A DNA stretch of 40,470 nt from positions 77,670 through 118,139 of the forward strand of contig JACRAL010000093.1 in the NCBI GenBank assembly GCA_016213435.1, read 5' to 3'. The notes under the pieces were generated by a model. That model saw nothing but the letters and a program-made list of their open reading frames with translations. It was not told where the DNA came from and searched no databases. Shown here in pieces: positions 8,069-16,900 of this stretch. Position numbers and translations under genes: made by a program. This DNA is from Bacteroidota bacterium. GTDB taxonomy: Bacteria; Bacteroidota; Bacteroidia; Palsa-948. Numbering within the stretch: the stretch's first letter is position 1; every line of letters starts with the position of its first letter.

Positions 8069-9961
8069 TTATTTCGATTTAATCATCTTCTTGGTATCCA
8101 CCGCCTTTCCATTCACAATAAGCGAGTAGGAATAAACCCCTACTGCGAGATTCATGGTGGAAAGATTAAGTTCGGCTGTAACTCCTGTGTTGGTGAGTTC
8201 CGCGTTTTTGATTTGGCTGCCGAATTCATCATAGAAGATCATACTTGCTCCAATGCTATTTTCAGGAACAAAGTAACGTATGGTTGTTCCATCGTCAAAT
8301 GGATTTGGAGCATTTTGATAAAGGATTGCTGAGTTGCCTGCAAGTTCCACATTGGTGGATGGTGTGATGGTGCTGTTTTGCGCCATGCGGAGTTGTGGTG
8401 ATGCTCCTTTCAAAGCAGCGATTTCATTGTGCTGTGCGGTAACAATAGAATCGAGCTGCTTTACAGAATTTATAAGCACATAAATTAATCCATCGTAATT
8501 ATAGGTTAACGCTTGTATAATATCATGCGCTTTTCCGGATGAGTCAGCAGGCAGTGATTTAACAACGTCTGCACCAAAATTCTGAGCATCTGCATGATCA
8601 ACAACAAGCTTTCCTGTACCCACACAATAGGGAGCCACCTTTTGAATATCCTGCGCAACAACTCCTATGTTTGTTTTTGTTGTTGGCAAATTACCGATGC
8701 CATTGAATTTATAGGATATAGGATTAACTTTTCGTAACACTTCGAGTCCATCAGTAAAAGGAATAATATCTTTCTTCAATCTTTTATCTGAATATCCTGT
8801 CCATGAACCTGAGTTTGGCTTTTGAGGTGAATCATTGGTGGTAAGAATTTGTCCTACAAAATACCCTGCATATTGTGCAGGGATAGATGGGAAACCACTT
8901 GTAGAACCAACAACTCCTGCCCCATTGCTGCTTCCATCCAGCCAACCGATTACTCCGATAGTTTGTCCGGATGATCCATTTTTTGCGTAACCATATACAC
9001 CAATAGCTGAACCAGATTGAGCAGTAGTACTAGCTGCAGATCCTGTTACTCCATACGTATTGCCAGCACCAGCTGGTACAGAACCAGTAATTCCATAATA
9101 ATTCCCACCTGCTGTTGGAGCAGGACAAGTAGCATAAATGATTCCTTGAGAAGAAGTAGTTCCCGGATTATAAGCATAGGCTGACCAGTTTGAGAAACCT
9201 GCTCCTCCAATGCTTAAAGGCGAAAGCGGGCTGCTTGCATTAATTCCAACCTTTGTATTAAAAATTCCGGCTGCCCCTGTTATTGTACCACTTGCAGTAA
9301 TAGTAGTTGCACCCGAGAATGCTCCACTTGCATTAATATCAGTTGCACCGTAGATTGCCCCTGTATTCAAAATACTGGCATTATTATTATTAATCCCATA
9401 TCCTGCTGATATTATTTGGCTCGCTGTAACATTAGTTGCACTAATAGTAGTTGCACCGGAAATTGCACCGGCATTTGTAATACCACCATTATTGTTGTTA
9501 TGCCCGGTTGACGTTATTGCACCACTTGCAGTAATAGTAGATGCACCGGAAATTGCACCGGCATTTGTAATACCGCCATTATTGTTGTTATGCCCGATTG
9601 AGATTATTACACCGGTTGAAGAAAGACTGGTTATACCGGAAATTGCACCGGCATTTGTAATACCACCATTGTTGTTGTTGTGTCCGGTTGAGGTTATTGT
9701 TCCATTTATAAAGGAGTTCCCATTTACATTCAACCTATATGGATAGGGAGAACTTTGACCAATTCCTACATAGCCAACATTATTAACTGTCTGATACATA
9801 AGCTGAGTTGGTTCAATATCAGTAGTAGTTATAGCATATGGGAAGGATCCAGCGGATAGACCAACAGTTGTAACAGGATTTTGGCTATACACTTTTAAAA
9901 TATTAAACATTCCTGCAATAATAATTGCAAGAAATGTTTTTGTGATTCTTGTTGTTTTCAT
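8069..9961 (-). CDS. T9SS-exported tail-fibre-like protein with peptidase S74 chaperone domain
   Basis: The protein has 630 residues. A signal peptide (to about residue 26) is followed by a Gly/Asn/Ser-rich region with three strong 30-residue repeats containing GHNNNNGGITNAGAISG, and further degenerate copies. A linker with small-residue turns leads to a peptidase S74 intramolecular chaperone domain at ~388-500, recognised by YSDKRLKKDI and GVVAQDIQKVAP. After it come a predicted coiled segment (LINSVKQLDSIVTAQHNEIAAL) and a T9SS type A domain (residues 547-630, from LYQNAPNPFDDG). In phage fibres and Bacteroidota surface proteins S74 domains assist trimer folding and may cleave themselves off. 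Here that would release the T9SS tail, which is an inference. A good terminator follows. Confidence 0.9.
   Translation of the reverse strand: MKTTRITKTFLAIIIAGMFNILKVYSQNPVTTVGLSAGSFPYAITTTDIEPTQLMYQTVNNVGYVGIGQSSPYPYRLNVNGNSFINGTITSTGHNNNNGGITNAGAISGITSLSSTGVIISIGHNNNNGGITNAGAISGASTITASGAITSTGHNNNNGGITNAGAISGATTISATNVTASQIISAGYGINNNNASILNTGAIYGATDINASGAFSGATTITASGTITGAAGIFNTKVGINASSPLSPLSIGGAGFSNWSAYAYNPGTTSSQGIIYATCPAPTAGGNYYGITGSVPAGAGNTYGVTGSAASTTAQSGSAIGVYGYAKNGSSGQTIGVIGWLDGSSNGAGVVGSTSGFPSIPAQYAGYFVGQILTTNDSPQKPNSGSWTGYSDKRLKKDIIPFTDGLEVLRKVNPISYKFNGIGNLPTTKTNIGVVAQDIQKVAPYCVGTGKLVVDHADAQNFGADVVKSLPADSSGKAHDIIQALTYNYDGLIYVLINSVKQLDSIVTAQHNEIAALKGASPQLRMAQNSTITPSTNVELAGNSAILYQNAPNPFDDGTTIRYFVPENSIGASMIFYDEFGSQIKNAELTNTGVTAELNLSTMNLAVGVYSYSLIVNGKAVDTKKMIKSK
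9459..9700. repeat. 90-bp tandem repeats inside the S74/T9SS gene
   Basis: Three near-identical copies of a 90-base unit begin near 9459, 9549 and 9639, each encoding GHNNNNGGITNAGAISG plus a variable Ser/Thr-rich half. The period is a multiple of three, so copy-number change keeps the frame and would alter stalk length. Confidence 0.85.
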
Positions 9962-10038
9962 TTTGATTTTAATTTTAGTTGTTACATGAATTTTATTTTT
10001 GTCACTGATGGGTTACCAGCCCTGAGTTTGGTATTTGG

Positions 10039-10110
10039 CCACCCCAACCCCCGCCTTCCCCAAAGGGGAAGGAGCTTCTCCCCCTTTGGGGGAGACATGA
10101 GAGGGGGTGG
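10039..10110. repeat. Intergenic GC-rich palindromic element
   Basis: About 72 bases with an outer pair CCACCCC/GGGGGTGG and two inner hairpins, CTTCCCCAAAGGGGAAG and CTCCCCCTTTGGGGGAG. It is the same type as the element at 21640 and resembles the in-frame copies in the genes at 4345 and 12671. It lies between two same-strand genes, just downstream of the stop of the 399-aa gene. Confidence 0.75.
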
Positions 10111-10116
10111 AGCTTT

Positions 10117-11316
10117 TTAATTAGTTGTTACCATCCATCCTCTGCTTCTTAATGCTATGAGTGCCGGGAATGCAGGATCGGGAACAGGCATGGTGCCTCC
10201 CGAAATATTAAGCATACCTCCGCTGGTGCCGTAATCGTTTATCTGGGTGATGAGTGCATACACATTGGTTAAGGTGAGATCGTTGCCATAAAAGTTAAAG
10301 GTTGTTGTTGTGCTGAAATCACCATCAAGCGTAATGACTGTTGCTTTCACATTGGGCAGCTGCAATGCGGCAACGGCATCAAACACTCCGGCAGTAACTT
10401 CGGCAACTGTTATGGTTTTTATTCCGGTGGCGGTGTAAACATGCTGAAAAACAATGGTGCCTCCGGCTGTGAGGTTTGCCGAGTTGGTAACACCGCTTTC
10501 CCATGTGGCAAGTATTCCGCCTCCGCTGGCGGAAAGGTTTCCGCTGATAATAATTTCCAGCGGCATGCCGCTGAGGCTGCTTTGATTGGAGGTGATGATG
10601 ATAGCGGATGATGGGGGAGGCGGGGGTGGGGGTGTTCCTCCACCAGCGGTGCCGGTGCGGCCAAGATATTGCTGGTCGAAGAAATCCATGCCCCGCGCTA
10701 CATTGCCCAGGTATTCGGTGGCTAAAATGAGCAGGTTTTTGTTTAGTTGAAATTCAAGTATAGTTCGTGTTTCTGAAATTTCGGTGCTCTCCAAATCGCT
10801 GTCTTCCATAGTTTGCAGCTGCATGCTGCGGCTGTTGTTGAACAAATTACGGGCAGCCGTAAATTCATCCACTACCGGTTGGGTGATTTCGGTTACATAT
10901 TTGGTGCATGCATTTATTAATCTGTCCATCAGGATTAACGCATTGGCTTTGTTCATTTTATCATATTCTGTTTCGCCACGCGGGAAAAATTCAAGATATT
11001 CGGGCGTATTCTGCGGATATTTATAAATAATCAGGTTATAATGTTTATTTGTTGCCGCTATGAATTGTGTTCGTGCATTGTCATTTATTAATGTCTGTGA
11101 TTTAAGCAGCGTTTTTGCCAAGTCCTTATCTTCCACATTTCCAAAATAATTAGTAAAAGCTGTAGTGGTAAGAGCAATTATTGTATCGTATTTCCCTCCT
11201 GTATTATCATTTATTAACGCAGCAAGATGTTTTTCGGTGAACCGTTTCAGATTTAGATTGCTTACAGGGTGTGTTGCAATGAAGATGGGCGTAAAAAATT
11301 TCTCAAGATTTATCAT
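10117..11316 (-). CDS. Unrecognised 399-aa protein with helical N-half and Pro-rich linker
   Basis: I do not recognise this family. Residues 1-225 look helical and soluble, with no signal peptide (MINLEKFFTPIFIATHPVSN). A Gly/Pro linker (GGGTPPPPPPPSSA) follows. The C-terminal part (about 240-399) is beta-rich, with an Ig/PKD-like stretch (FQHVYTATGIKTITVAE) and a final LRR/BspA-like tail (ALRSRGWMVTTN). No T9SS domain is seen. It begins 12 bases after the stop of the upstream repeat gene (11329-11625), so the two may be co-transcribed. An ATG start at 11316 fits. A structural or phage/particle-type protein is possible, but nothing in the sequence proves it. Confidence 0.7.
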   Translation of the reverse strand: MINLEKFFTPIFIATHPVSNLNLKRFTEKHLAALINDNTGGKYDTIIALTTTAFTNYFGNVEDKDLAKTLLKSQTLINDNARTQFIAATNKHYNLIIYKYPQNTPEYLEFFPRGETEYDKMNKANALILMDRLINACTKYVTEITQPVVDEFTAARNLFNNSRSMQLQTMEDSDLESTEISETRTILEFQLNKNLLILATEYLGNVARGMDFFDQQYLGRTGTAGGGTPPPPPPPSSAIIITSNQSSLSGMPLEIIISGNLSASGGGILATWESGVTNSANLTAGGTIVFQHVYTATGIKTITVAEVTAGVFDAVAALQLPNVKATVITLDGDFSTTTTFNFYGNDLTLTNVYALITQINDYGTSGGMLNISGGTMPVPDPAFPALIALRSRGWMVTTN

Positions 11317-11328
11317 AACTATACGGTA

Positions 11329-11625
11329 TTAAAGGGTTAATTGATTATTGTTAATTGCGTTTATAAAGCGAACTATATTATAATCGTTTCGAGTTGCACT
11401 TGCCAAACGGCTAAGGGCATCCGAAGGGTTTCGGGTGGCACTTGCCAAACGTCTAAGGGCATCCGAAGGGTTTCGGGTGGCACTTGCCAAACGGCTAAGG
11501 ACATCCCTAAGGTTTCGGGTGGCGCTTGCCAAACGGCTAAGGACATCCCTAAGGTTTCGGGTGGCACTTGCCAAACGGCTAAGGGTATCAGTAAGTTTCC
11601 CAAGCAGGTTCCGAATGTTCGGCAA
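11329..11625 (-). CDS. Small 14-residue-repeat protein (hypothetical)
   Basis: Ninety-eight residues are made mainly of five copies of a 14-residue unit, LSRLASATRN followed by LRDV or PSDA, that would form amphipathic helix with basic and small residues. The frame continues a plausible N-terminus (LLPNIRNLLGKL) and ends 12 bases before the next gene, which favours it over the other open frames. The start is doubtful: the first candidate here is TTG at 11625. An ATG at 11651 lies in another frame (Trp/Pro-rich, less protein-like). No Shine-Dalgarno is evident. Function is unknown, and non-coding status is possible because the repeat leaves several frames open on both strands. Confidence 0.45.
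   Translation of the reverse strand: MPNIRNLLGKLTDTLSRLASATRNLRDVLSRLASATRNLRDVLSRLASATRNPSDALRRLASATRNPSDALSRLASATRNDYNIVRFINAINNNQLTL
11388..11592. repeat. Five 42-bp tandem repeats
   Basis: CTTGCCAAACG recurs at 11399, 11441, 11483, 11525 and 11567, exactly 42 bases apart, inside units that also share GGCTAAGG and GGTTTCGGGTGGC. Variation is confined to a few positions (e.g. GGGCATCCGAAGGG versus GGACATCCCTAAGG, each shared by neighbouring copies), which suggests recent unit duplication. Confidence 0.9.
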
Positions 11626-11889
11626 TAGAATTTCAATGCTCCGGAGGTCATGATTTTATTGGTTTTTGTTTGCTTCTTATTTTTACCTTGAATGCAGTAA
11701 AACTATGTAAAGCATTTATGATTTGTCCTGCCATTTGCAGCACTTCTTGCTGCCGTAAAGAGTGATTTTGAGGTGCTGTGATTAGTACCGTATTGGGTAT
11801 TTATATTTATTCCGGCTGATTATAAAAAATATACCTTTACATATAATGAAAATCATTCCAATGCGTTCCACCCTTTAAATACATTGCTG

Positions 11890-12543
11890 ATGCAAACCAT
11901 TAAGGTTCTTATTACGGATGATCACTTAATAGTGAGGGAGGGGCTGCGCTCCCTGCTTACACAGAAGAACGATCAATATCATTTTCTAATTGAAGAAGCC
12001 GAAACCGGTGAGGAGGCAATAGCAAAAGTTAAAAAACAGGATTACGATATAATTCTTATGGACTACCGCATGCCCAAGATGAACGGTGCAGAAACCACAC
12101 AAGCTATTCTGGCTTTGAAACCGCGCATACCTATACTGGCATTATCCAATCACAATGAACTCCTCTATATAAAAAACATGTTGGAAGCGGGAGCTAAAGG
12201 GTATATAATGAAGGATATAAAAGCCGATGAATTGATTAAAGCCATTATAACAGTTTTGAGCGGGAAAAATTATTTTTCCAACGAGGTTGCTCAGAAACTG
12301 CTTCATGATAAAGAAGGTTCTTTCCGGAATAAAAAAACTCCTTCAGGAAAAGAATTATCTGAAAGGGAGGTTAGCGTTCTTAAATTGGTTGACCAAGGAG
12401 ATACAAGCACGGAAATGGCAGAAAAATTATTTATCAGCCTACACACCATTGCTAAATACCGAAAGCAGCTAAAGGCAAAAATGCAGGTGAAGAATGTTGC
12501 AAGTTTGCTTAAGCGGGCAAGGGATTTGGGTTTTCTTGAGTAA
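11890..12543 (+). CDS. NarL/FixJ-type response regulator
   Basis: A two-component transcription regulator of 217 residues. The receiver domain (3-120) has the acidic pair Asp10-Asp11, phospho-acceptor Asp58 in ILMDYRMPKMNG, Ser86 and Lys108. The LuxR/GerE helix-turn-helix (about 150-212) is recognised by LSEREVSVLKLVDQG and HTIAKYRKQLKAKMQVKN. The ATG at 11890 was chosen over the in-frame TTG/CTG codons just before it. No histidine kinase lies nearby, so it is an orphan here. The position where most NarL proteins have VETH is IAKY, a change in the recognition helix region. Its targets cannot be told from this window. It is oriented away from the repeat gene on its left. Confidence 0.93.
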   Translation: MQTIKVLITDDHLIVREGLRSLLTQKNDQYHFLIEEAETGEEAIAKVKKQDYDIILMDYRMPKMNGAETTQAILALKPRIPILALSNHNELLYIKNMLEAGAKGYIMKDIKADELIKAIITVLSGKNYFSNEVAQKLLHDKEGSFRNKKTPSGKELSEREVSVLKLVDQGDTSTEMAEKLFISLHTIAKYRKQLKAKMQVKNVASLLKRARDLGFLE

Positions 12544-12577
12544 TAGCAACCCCCTCCCCTGAAGATTGGTATTAATC

Positions 12578-13366
12578 TTACTCACGGAAATATTTTAATG
12601 AAAGCTCCTTTCCATCAAATACAGCATAAGAGAAATGACTGATCCACTCGCCAAGATTAATGTAGCGTGAAGCCCCCTTTCCCTGAGCTACGCTCGCAAC
12701 CTTCGGTTGTCCCGAAGGGGGAAAAGCTCCATGAGAGGTGAGGTTCATATCAATCGGAAGATGTCTGTGCCCGAAAATAAAATAATCAAAATATTCTTTC
12801 TTAAGAATTTCTCTTGAGTGAATGACAAGCCATTCTTTCTCTCCATGAAAATGCAACTCTTCTGTGAGTTTGCGGCTCTTGCCTGACCAAAATTGCGCTA
12901 TGCCAATTCCAAGATTGGGATGAATGCGCGCAAACAACCACTGACACACTTTACTCGCAAAGACCGCTTTGATGAATTTGTAACCAAAATCTCCGGGACC
13001 TAATCCATCTCCATGCGCTAAATAAAATTTCTTTCCGTTTATTTCTCGTGTAATGGGGTTGCGGTAAATTTTCAGGTTAAGTTCTTGGGGCAGATAGTCG
13101 AACACCCACATGTCGTGATTGCCTGTGAAGTAATGAAGTTTTATTCCTGCATCACTTAACTCTGCCAATTTCCCAAGCAAACGAACATATCCTTTCGGCA
13201 CCGCTTTGCCGTATTCAAACCAAAAATCAAACACATCGCCCATCAAATAAATTTCAGATGCATCCTTCTTAATGGAATCCAGGAAAGCAACTACCTTCTT
13301 TTCACGAACCAAGCTACGTGCGTAATCAGGAGCGCCAAGGTGGAAATCTGAAAGAAAGTAAATCAT
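12578..13366 (-). CDS. lpxH: UDP-2,3-diacylglucosamine pyrophosphatase (LpxH-type)
   Basis: Calcineurin-like metallophosphoesterase of lipid A synthesis; it cleaves UDP-2,3-diacylglucosamine to lipid X and UMP at the inner face of the inner membrane. Metal-binding motifs are in order: DFH (Asp7, His9), GDVFD (from Gly43), GNHD (82-85), HGD (118-120) and GHRH (199-202). Length is 262. Residues 212-232 (HGAFPPSGQPKVASVAQGKG and one Ala) are not expected in the family: orthologs normally run from the GHRH strand almost directly to SRYINLGEW. This 63-base segment is an in-frame palindromic insertion. It lies on the periphery, after the last metal ligand, so activity may survive. Bacteroidota also use LpxH-like paralogs, so the exact substrate is inferred. 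Confidence 0.85.
   Translation of the reverse strand: MIYFLSDFHLGAPDYARSLVREKKVVAFLDSIKKDASEIYLMGDVFDFWFEYGKAVPKGYVRLLGKLAELSDAGIKLHYFTGNHDMWVFDYLPQELNLKIYRNPITREINGKKFYLAHGDGLGPGDFGYKFIKAVFASKVCQWLFARIHPNLGIGIAQFWSGKSRKLTEELHFHGEKEWLVIHSREILKKEYFDYFIFGHRHLPIDMNLTSHGAFPPSGQPKVASVAQGKGASRYINLGEWISHFSYAVFDGKELSLKYFRE
12671..12733. repeat. Palindromic element inserted in frame in lpxH
   Basis: Sixty-three bases (21 codons) run from AGCCCCCTTTCCC to GAAGGGGGAAAAGCTCCATG. The outer halves are inversely complementary, and inside are GAGC/GCTC and CAACC/GGTTG hairpins. The segment interrupts an otherwise normal LpxH reading frame without a stop or shift. Confidence 0.7.
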
Positions 13367-13419
13367 ATTTTAAATCTTCGAAAAACGAAACTGTACGAAA
13401 AATACGAAAAAGGAATAAA

Positions 13420-13890
13420 TCATTTTCCTATTTCATTATGTATTGTTCGCACCAATTCATTTTTTGTGGATTTTTCTGTTTCATTAATAATTCTTTTGAA
13501 AGTAACTCCTTCTTTGCCAAAATTAATAAGAATGGCAAGTTTGCAATTACTTTCTCTTAGATACTTTACAACCTGATCTATGTGTGCTTTAGAAAAATGA
13601 AAATTCTTTTTTAATTCAACAACAACTTTTTCGTCCACAATAAAATCCAGAAACTTCTTATCGATTATTTTGTCATGAAATTTAAAAGGAATGTATACTT
13701 GCTCTTTGTGCGCAATGCCTCTTTCCTTAAACAAAACCGCCATTGCTTTCTGATAAATTTTCTCAGGATGCCCGTAACCTAATGCTTTAAATACTTCAAA
13801 TGAACATCCAACAATCTGATAGCTCAATTCAGGATACAATAAGTCTTTCTTTCTGACTTCCGGCTGTTTCATTTCGTATTGTTCGGACAA
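13420..13890 (-). CDS. GxxExxY family protein (PDDEXK-like)
   Basis: A 156-residue member of the GxxExxY family (PF13366-type). The family motif is present as GHPEKIY (Gly40, Glu43, Tyr46), with conserved YELSYQIVGCSFEV-like residues before it and the nuclease-like core LDFIVDEKVVVELK (Asp82, Glu92, Lys94). The biological role of the family is not established. An alternative start is the Met at residue 7. The gene lies between imperfect 43-base direct repeats (13431-13473 and 13867-13909), and its last codons (KNELVRTIHNEIGK) are re-encoded in another frame just before its start. It looks like a small inserted cassette between lpxH and the M1 peptidase gene. Confidence 0.85.
   Translation of the reverse strand: MSEQYEMKQPEVRKKDLLYPELSYQIVGCSFEVFKALGYGHPEKIYQKAMAVLFKERGIAHKEQVYIPFKFHDKIIDKKFLDFIVDEKVVVELKKNFHFSKAHIDQVVKYLRESNCKLAILINFGKEGVTFKRIINETEKSTKNELVRTIHNEIGK
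13431..13473. repeat. Direct repeat flanking the GxxExxY gene, copy 1
   Basis: Forty-three bases beginning TTTCATTATGTATTGTTCG match 13867-13909 at about 36 positions, in the same orientation 436 bases away. This copy encodes the C-terminus of the GxxExxY protein. Confidence 0.7.
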
Positions 13891-13909
13891 ATTCGTTTTT
13901 CGGGGATTT
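13867..13909. repeat. Direct repeat flanking the GxxExxY gene, copy 2
   Basis: Second copy, beginning TTTCATTTCGTATTGTTCGG. It spans the start region of the GxxExxY gene and reaches the stop codon of the M1 peptidase gene. Confidence 0.7.
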
Positions 13910-16900
13910 ACAAAGATATATTTCTAACCAACTCGAACGGATTCAGCTTATGAATATTAAAAGTAAAACGAATCATTCTTGTTAATCTTTTTACCATATC
14001 AGGATCCGGATTATTAGGCGTAGGATTCTTTAGATCAGTATTATTTGCATAAAATACATCCCTGATATCTTTTGACATCAACAATGGAAAATACACTTCT
14101 ACATACCCCTTTATGATGGGAAGGTAAATTCCTGCATCATACAACGTAGTTTGCTTAAGTGCAGCATCCTTAGGAATTACAGAGATATCAGCAAATAATT
14201 TAAATCGAATTTTTCCAGGCATCGGGCATTTCAGATTAAGAGATGCAAGCCATGTATTTGACCTGCCCAGCGGAGTATACACTTTCATATTGCCTTCTGT
14301 TTCCGCAAACTGGTGAGATAAAAATCCGCTCCTCTCTGATCTGCCGAGAAAAACGTTATCGTACATGTAATCATGCGATCCTGTTGCTCCACTTGCGTTG
14401 AAAAATAAATTTCCATCAGCCAAATTTTTATTATCAACGAATTCTCCTGCAAAGAATCGAACATCCAATACTTTTTTATTTTCCTTAAATGTCACCTGAT
14501 AATTTGCCGTAATGGAACTCCTCACAAAGTTTTCTCCCTGCTGAACATTCAGCGCAACATTGTAAGGATTTATCTTCCGTGAGTTATCAAGCAGGTAGGT
14601 AAAATCATTAATGACAACACGAGCAGTGTCATATTGGAATGAAGAAACATAGGTACTATCATAGGCAGCAACATCTTTCATGATATTCAGCTGACGAATA
14701 GCAATAGTTTGTTTCAAAGTGCTTCTCAAATGTTTTTTCTTTATCTCAAGCGTAAGTTCCGGAGTGATCTTGTTGAAGTCAAGATTTTGAAGCGGGTCAT
14801 TGCTATAGCAATATATTTCCGCATTCACACCAAAACGTATGGTCTGAAATATTTTATCCGGATGAATATTATAATGCGCACTCGCACCGCCTGCCAGATC
14901 TTTATTTCCGAAACCATACATCGGCATTACAACCCATTCCAGTTTTTTCTCCAGCAAAAGATTATTGTATACTGCCACACCCAGCATGAACTTGTTGTAA
15001 TTGTTCCATCCGATCACGGGTGACCAAAAAAGCTGCGTCTTATCCGTGTTATGCAGCACACCAAACATTTTGAGTTGAAAGGGTTCTGTCTTTTTGCAAA
15101 GCCCGCGCATCTTCAGTATATTGTTCTGACGATTGATGTCAGGCATTACATTTTGTGCGTCTATTTTCAGGTAGTCACAATCTGTAGTAGATGTAAAGCT
15201 TAAATTTTTATTTCCTACAAATCCGTCATACCATTGGGTGAAAATTACTTTTCCGTCCTTCACTGCTGAAATACTAAATGGAGAACTAATCTTTCCTTTA
15301 TTCTTCACTTTTATAGATGTAAAGAAATTGGGAGAAATTTCTAATCTCGGCTCAGAGCCAATCATGCGATCGCCTAATTTCGCTGAACAAATTTTATAAT
15401 CAATCTGTTTTGTTGTCGGAATCATATCATCAAAGAACCAACTCAATTTCTTTCCAGAAACTTCTTCATAAACTTGCTTAACATCCTCGGGATAAGGATG
15501 CTTGAATTTCCAATCCTCAAAATATTTCTGCGCGCATTTGTCAAACACGGTATCTCCAAGATACGCTCTGAGATAATCAAAAAGAATAGCTGTTCTTCCA
15601 TAAACGATAGTCCCATAATTTGTGGTGGTGTACTCACTTGAAGTTATGTCAACGGGCTGATCCAATTTCTGAACGGCATTAAAACGATATCCCAGATCGA
15701 AAAGATATTTTTCACTCAGATCCTCCACGCCAAGCAGCTTCCCGATATTTATTCCCTGCATTTGCAGAGTGGAAACGATTCCTGTTTTCTCAGGCGGATA
15801 TTTTGTATCCATGTATCTGTTCTCATTAAAGGAGTTAATTCCTTCGTCCATCCAGGCATGCTCGCGTTCGTTCGAGCCGAGCATTCCGTAAAACCAATTG
15901 TGTCCGACCTCGTGCGCAATCACGCGATCCAGCATGAGCGTGTCATCGGTTTTTCCAATCACCGTGATGTTCGGATATTCCATTCCGCCTCCGGCACTCA
16001 GCGCGCCATCCACAGCCGTTGCGTGGTTGTAGGGATAATCGCCATTCCATTTTGAATAATAATAAATTGCATCAGCAACATATTGAGCGGAATTTTTCCA
16101 GATGCGCGCTTCAGTTCCCGTAAACATCGCCCATGTTGTAACTTTTCTTTTCGAATACGGAAGCTCCACTTCCGCTTTTGTTACATAATATCTTTTATCG
16201 GCAAACCAGGCAAAGTCATGCACTTTTTCCTGATGATAGTGAAGCGTTTTAATTTCGGAAGAAGAAGGCTGAAAAGTGGTGTCGCGCGGGATTCGTGTCA
16301 TCTCATTGGTTTCTTCCGCTTTTTTGCTGAGCCATTCTGTTTCGGCTTCTCCATCCACTAAATCGCCTGTCGCACCCACCACATAATTTTTTGGGATCGT
16401 GATGAACACATCAAAACTTCCGAACTCGGAATAAAATTCTCCCTGATTCAAATACGGAATCGGATGCCATCCGTATTTATCATACACCGCGGGCTTTGGA
16501 TACCATTGTGTGATCTGATACTGCTGACCGATATGACCGAGACGCGAAAAAACTCCAATGGGGATTTTTACATGAAAGGGTGTGGTGATAGTTATTTTTC
16601 CTCCGGGCTTGAGAGGTTCGTTCAGATAAATTTTGCACATATCAATGCTTGTACCGTATTCCATTTTTACGGGCTGATCGTTCACTTTAAAATCCAATCC
16701 GTCAATGTACCCGCGGTCTTTTGCTTCAGCAAAATAAAAATTCCTGTTGCCTTCTTCAATCAATTGTTTGCCAAGAGGAGTGTTGTTATTCTTGTATCCG
16801 TTGGGCCAGAGATGAAACCAGATAAATGAAAGTTCATCGGGAGAATTATTAATGTACTCCATGCTTTCATCGGCAGCAAACTCATGCTTGATATCATCCA

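Noticed and set aside
9459-9700. 90-bp repeats as a regulatory or CRISPR-like array
   Set aside because: They are coding repeats of the S74/T9SS protein, with a period divisible by three.
11388-11592. Regular 42-bp repeats as a CRISPR array
   Set aside because: The units are contiguous, with no unique spacers between them and no cas genes nearby.
11341-11653. Plus-strand and other minus-strand frames through the 42-bp repeats
   Set aside because: They are open only because the repeat lacks stops; none gives a plausible start region, operon spacing or protein-like composition better than 11329-11625.
12562-12579. AAGATT/AATCTT hairpin at the end of lpxH
   Set aside because: Only a 6-bp stem with no clear T run on the relevant strand; too weak to call a terminator.
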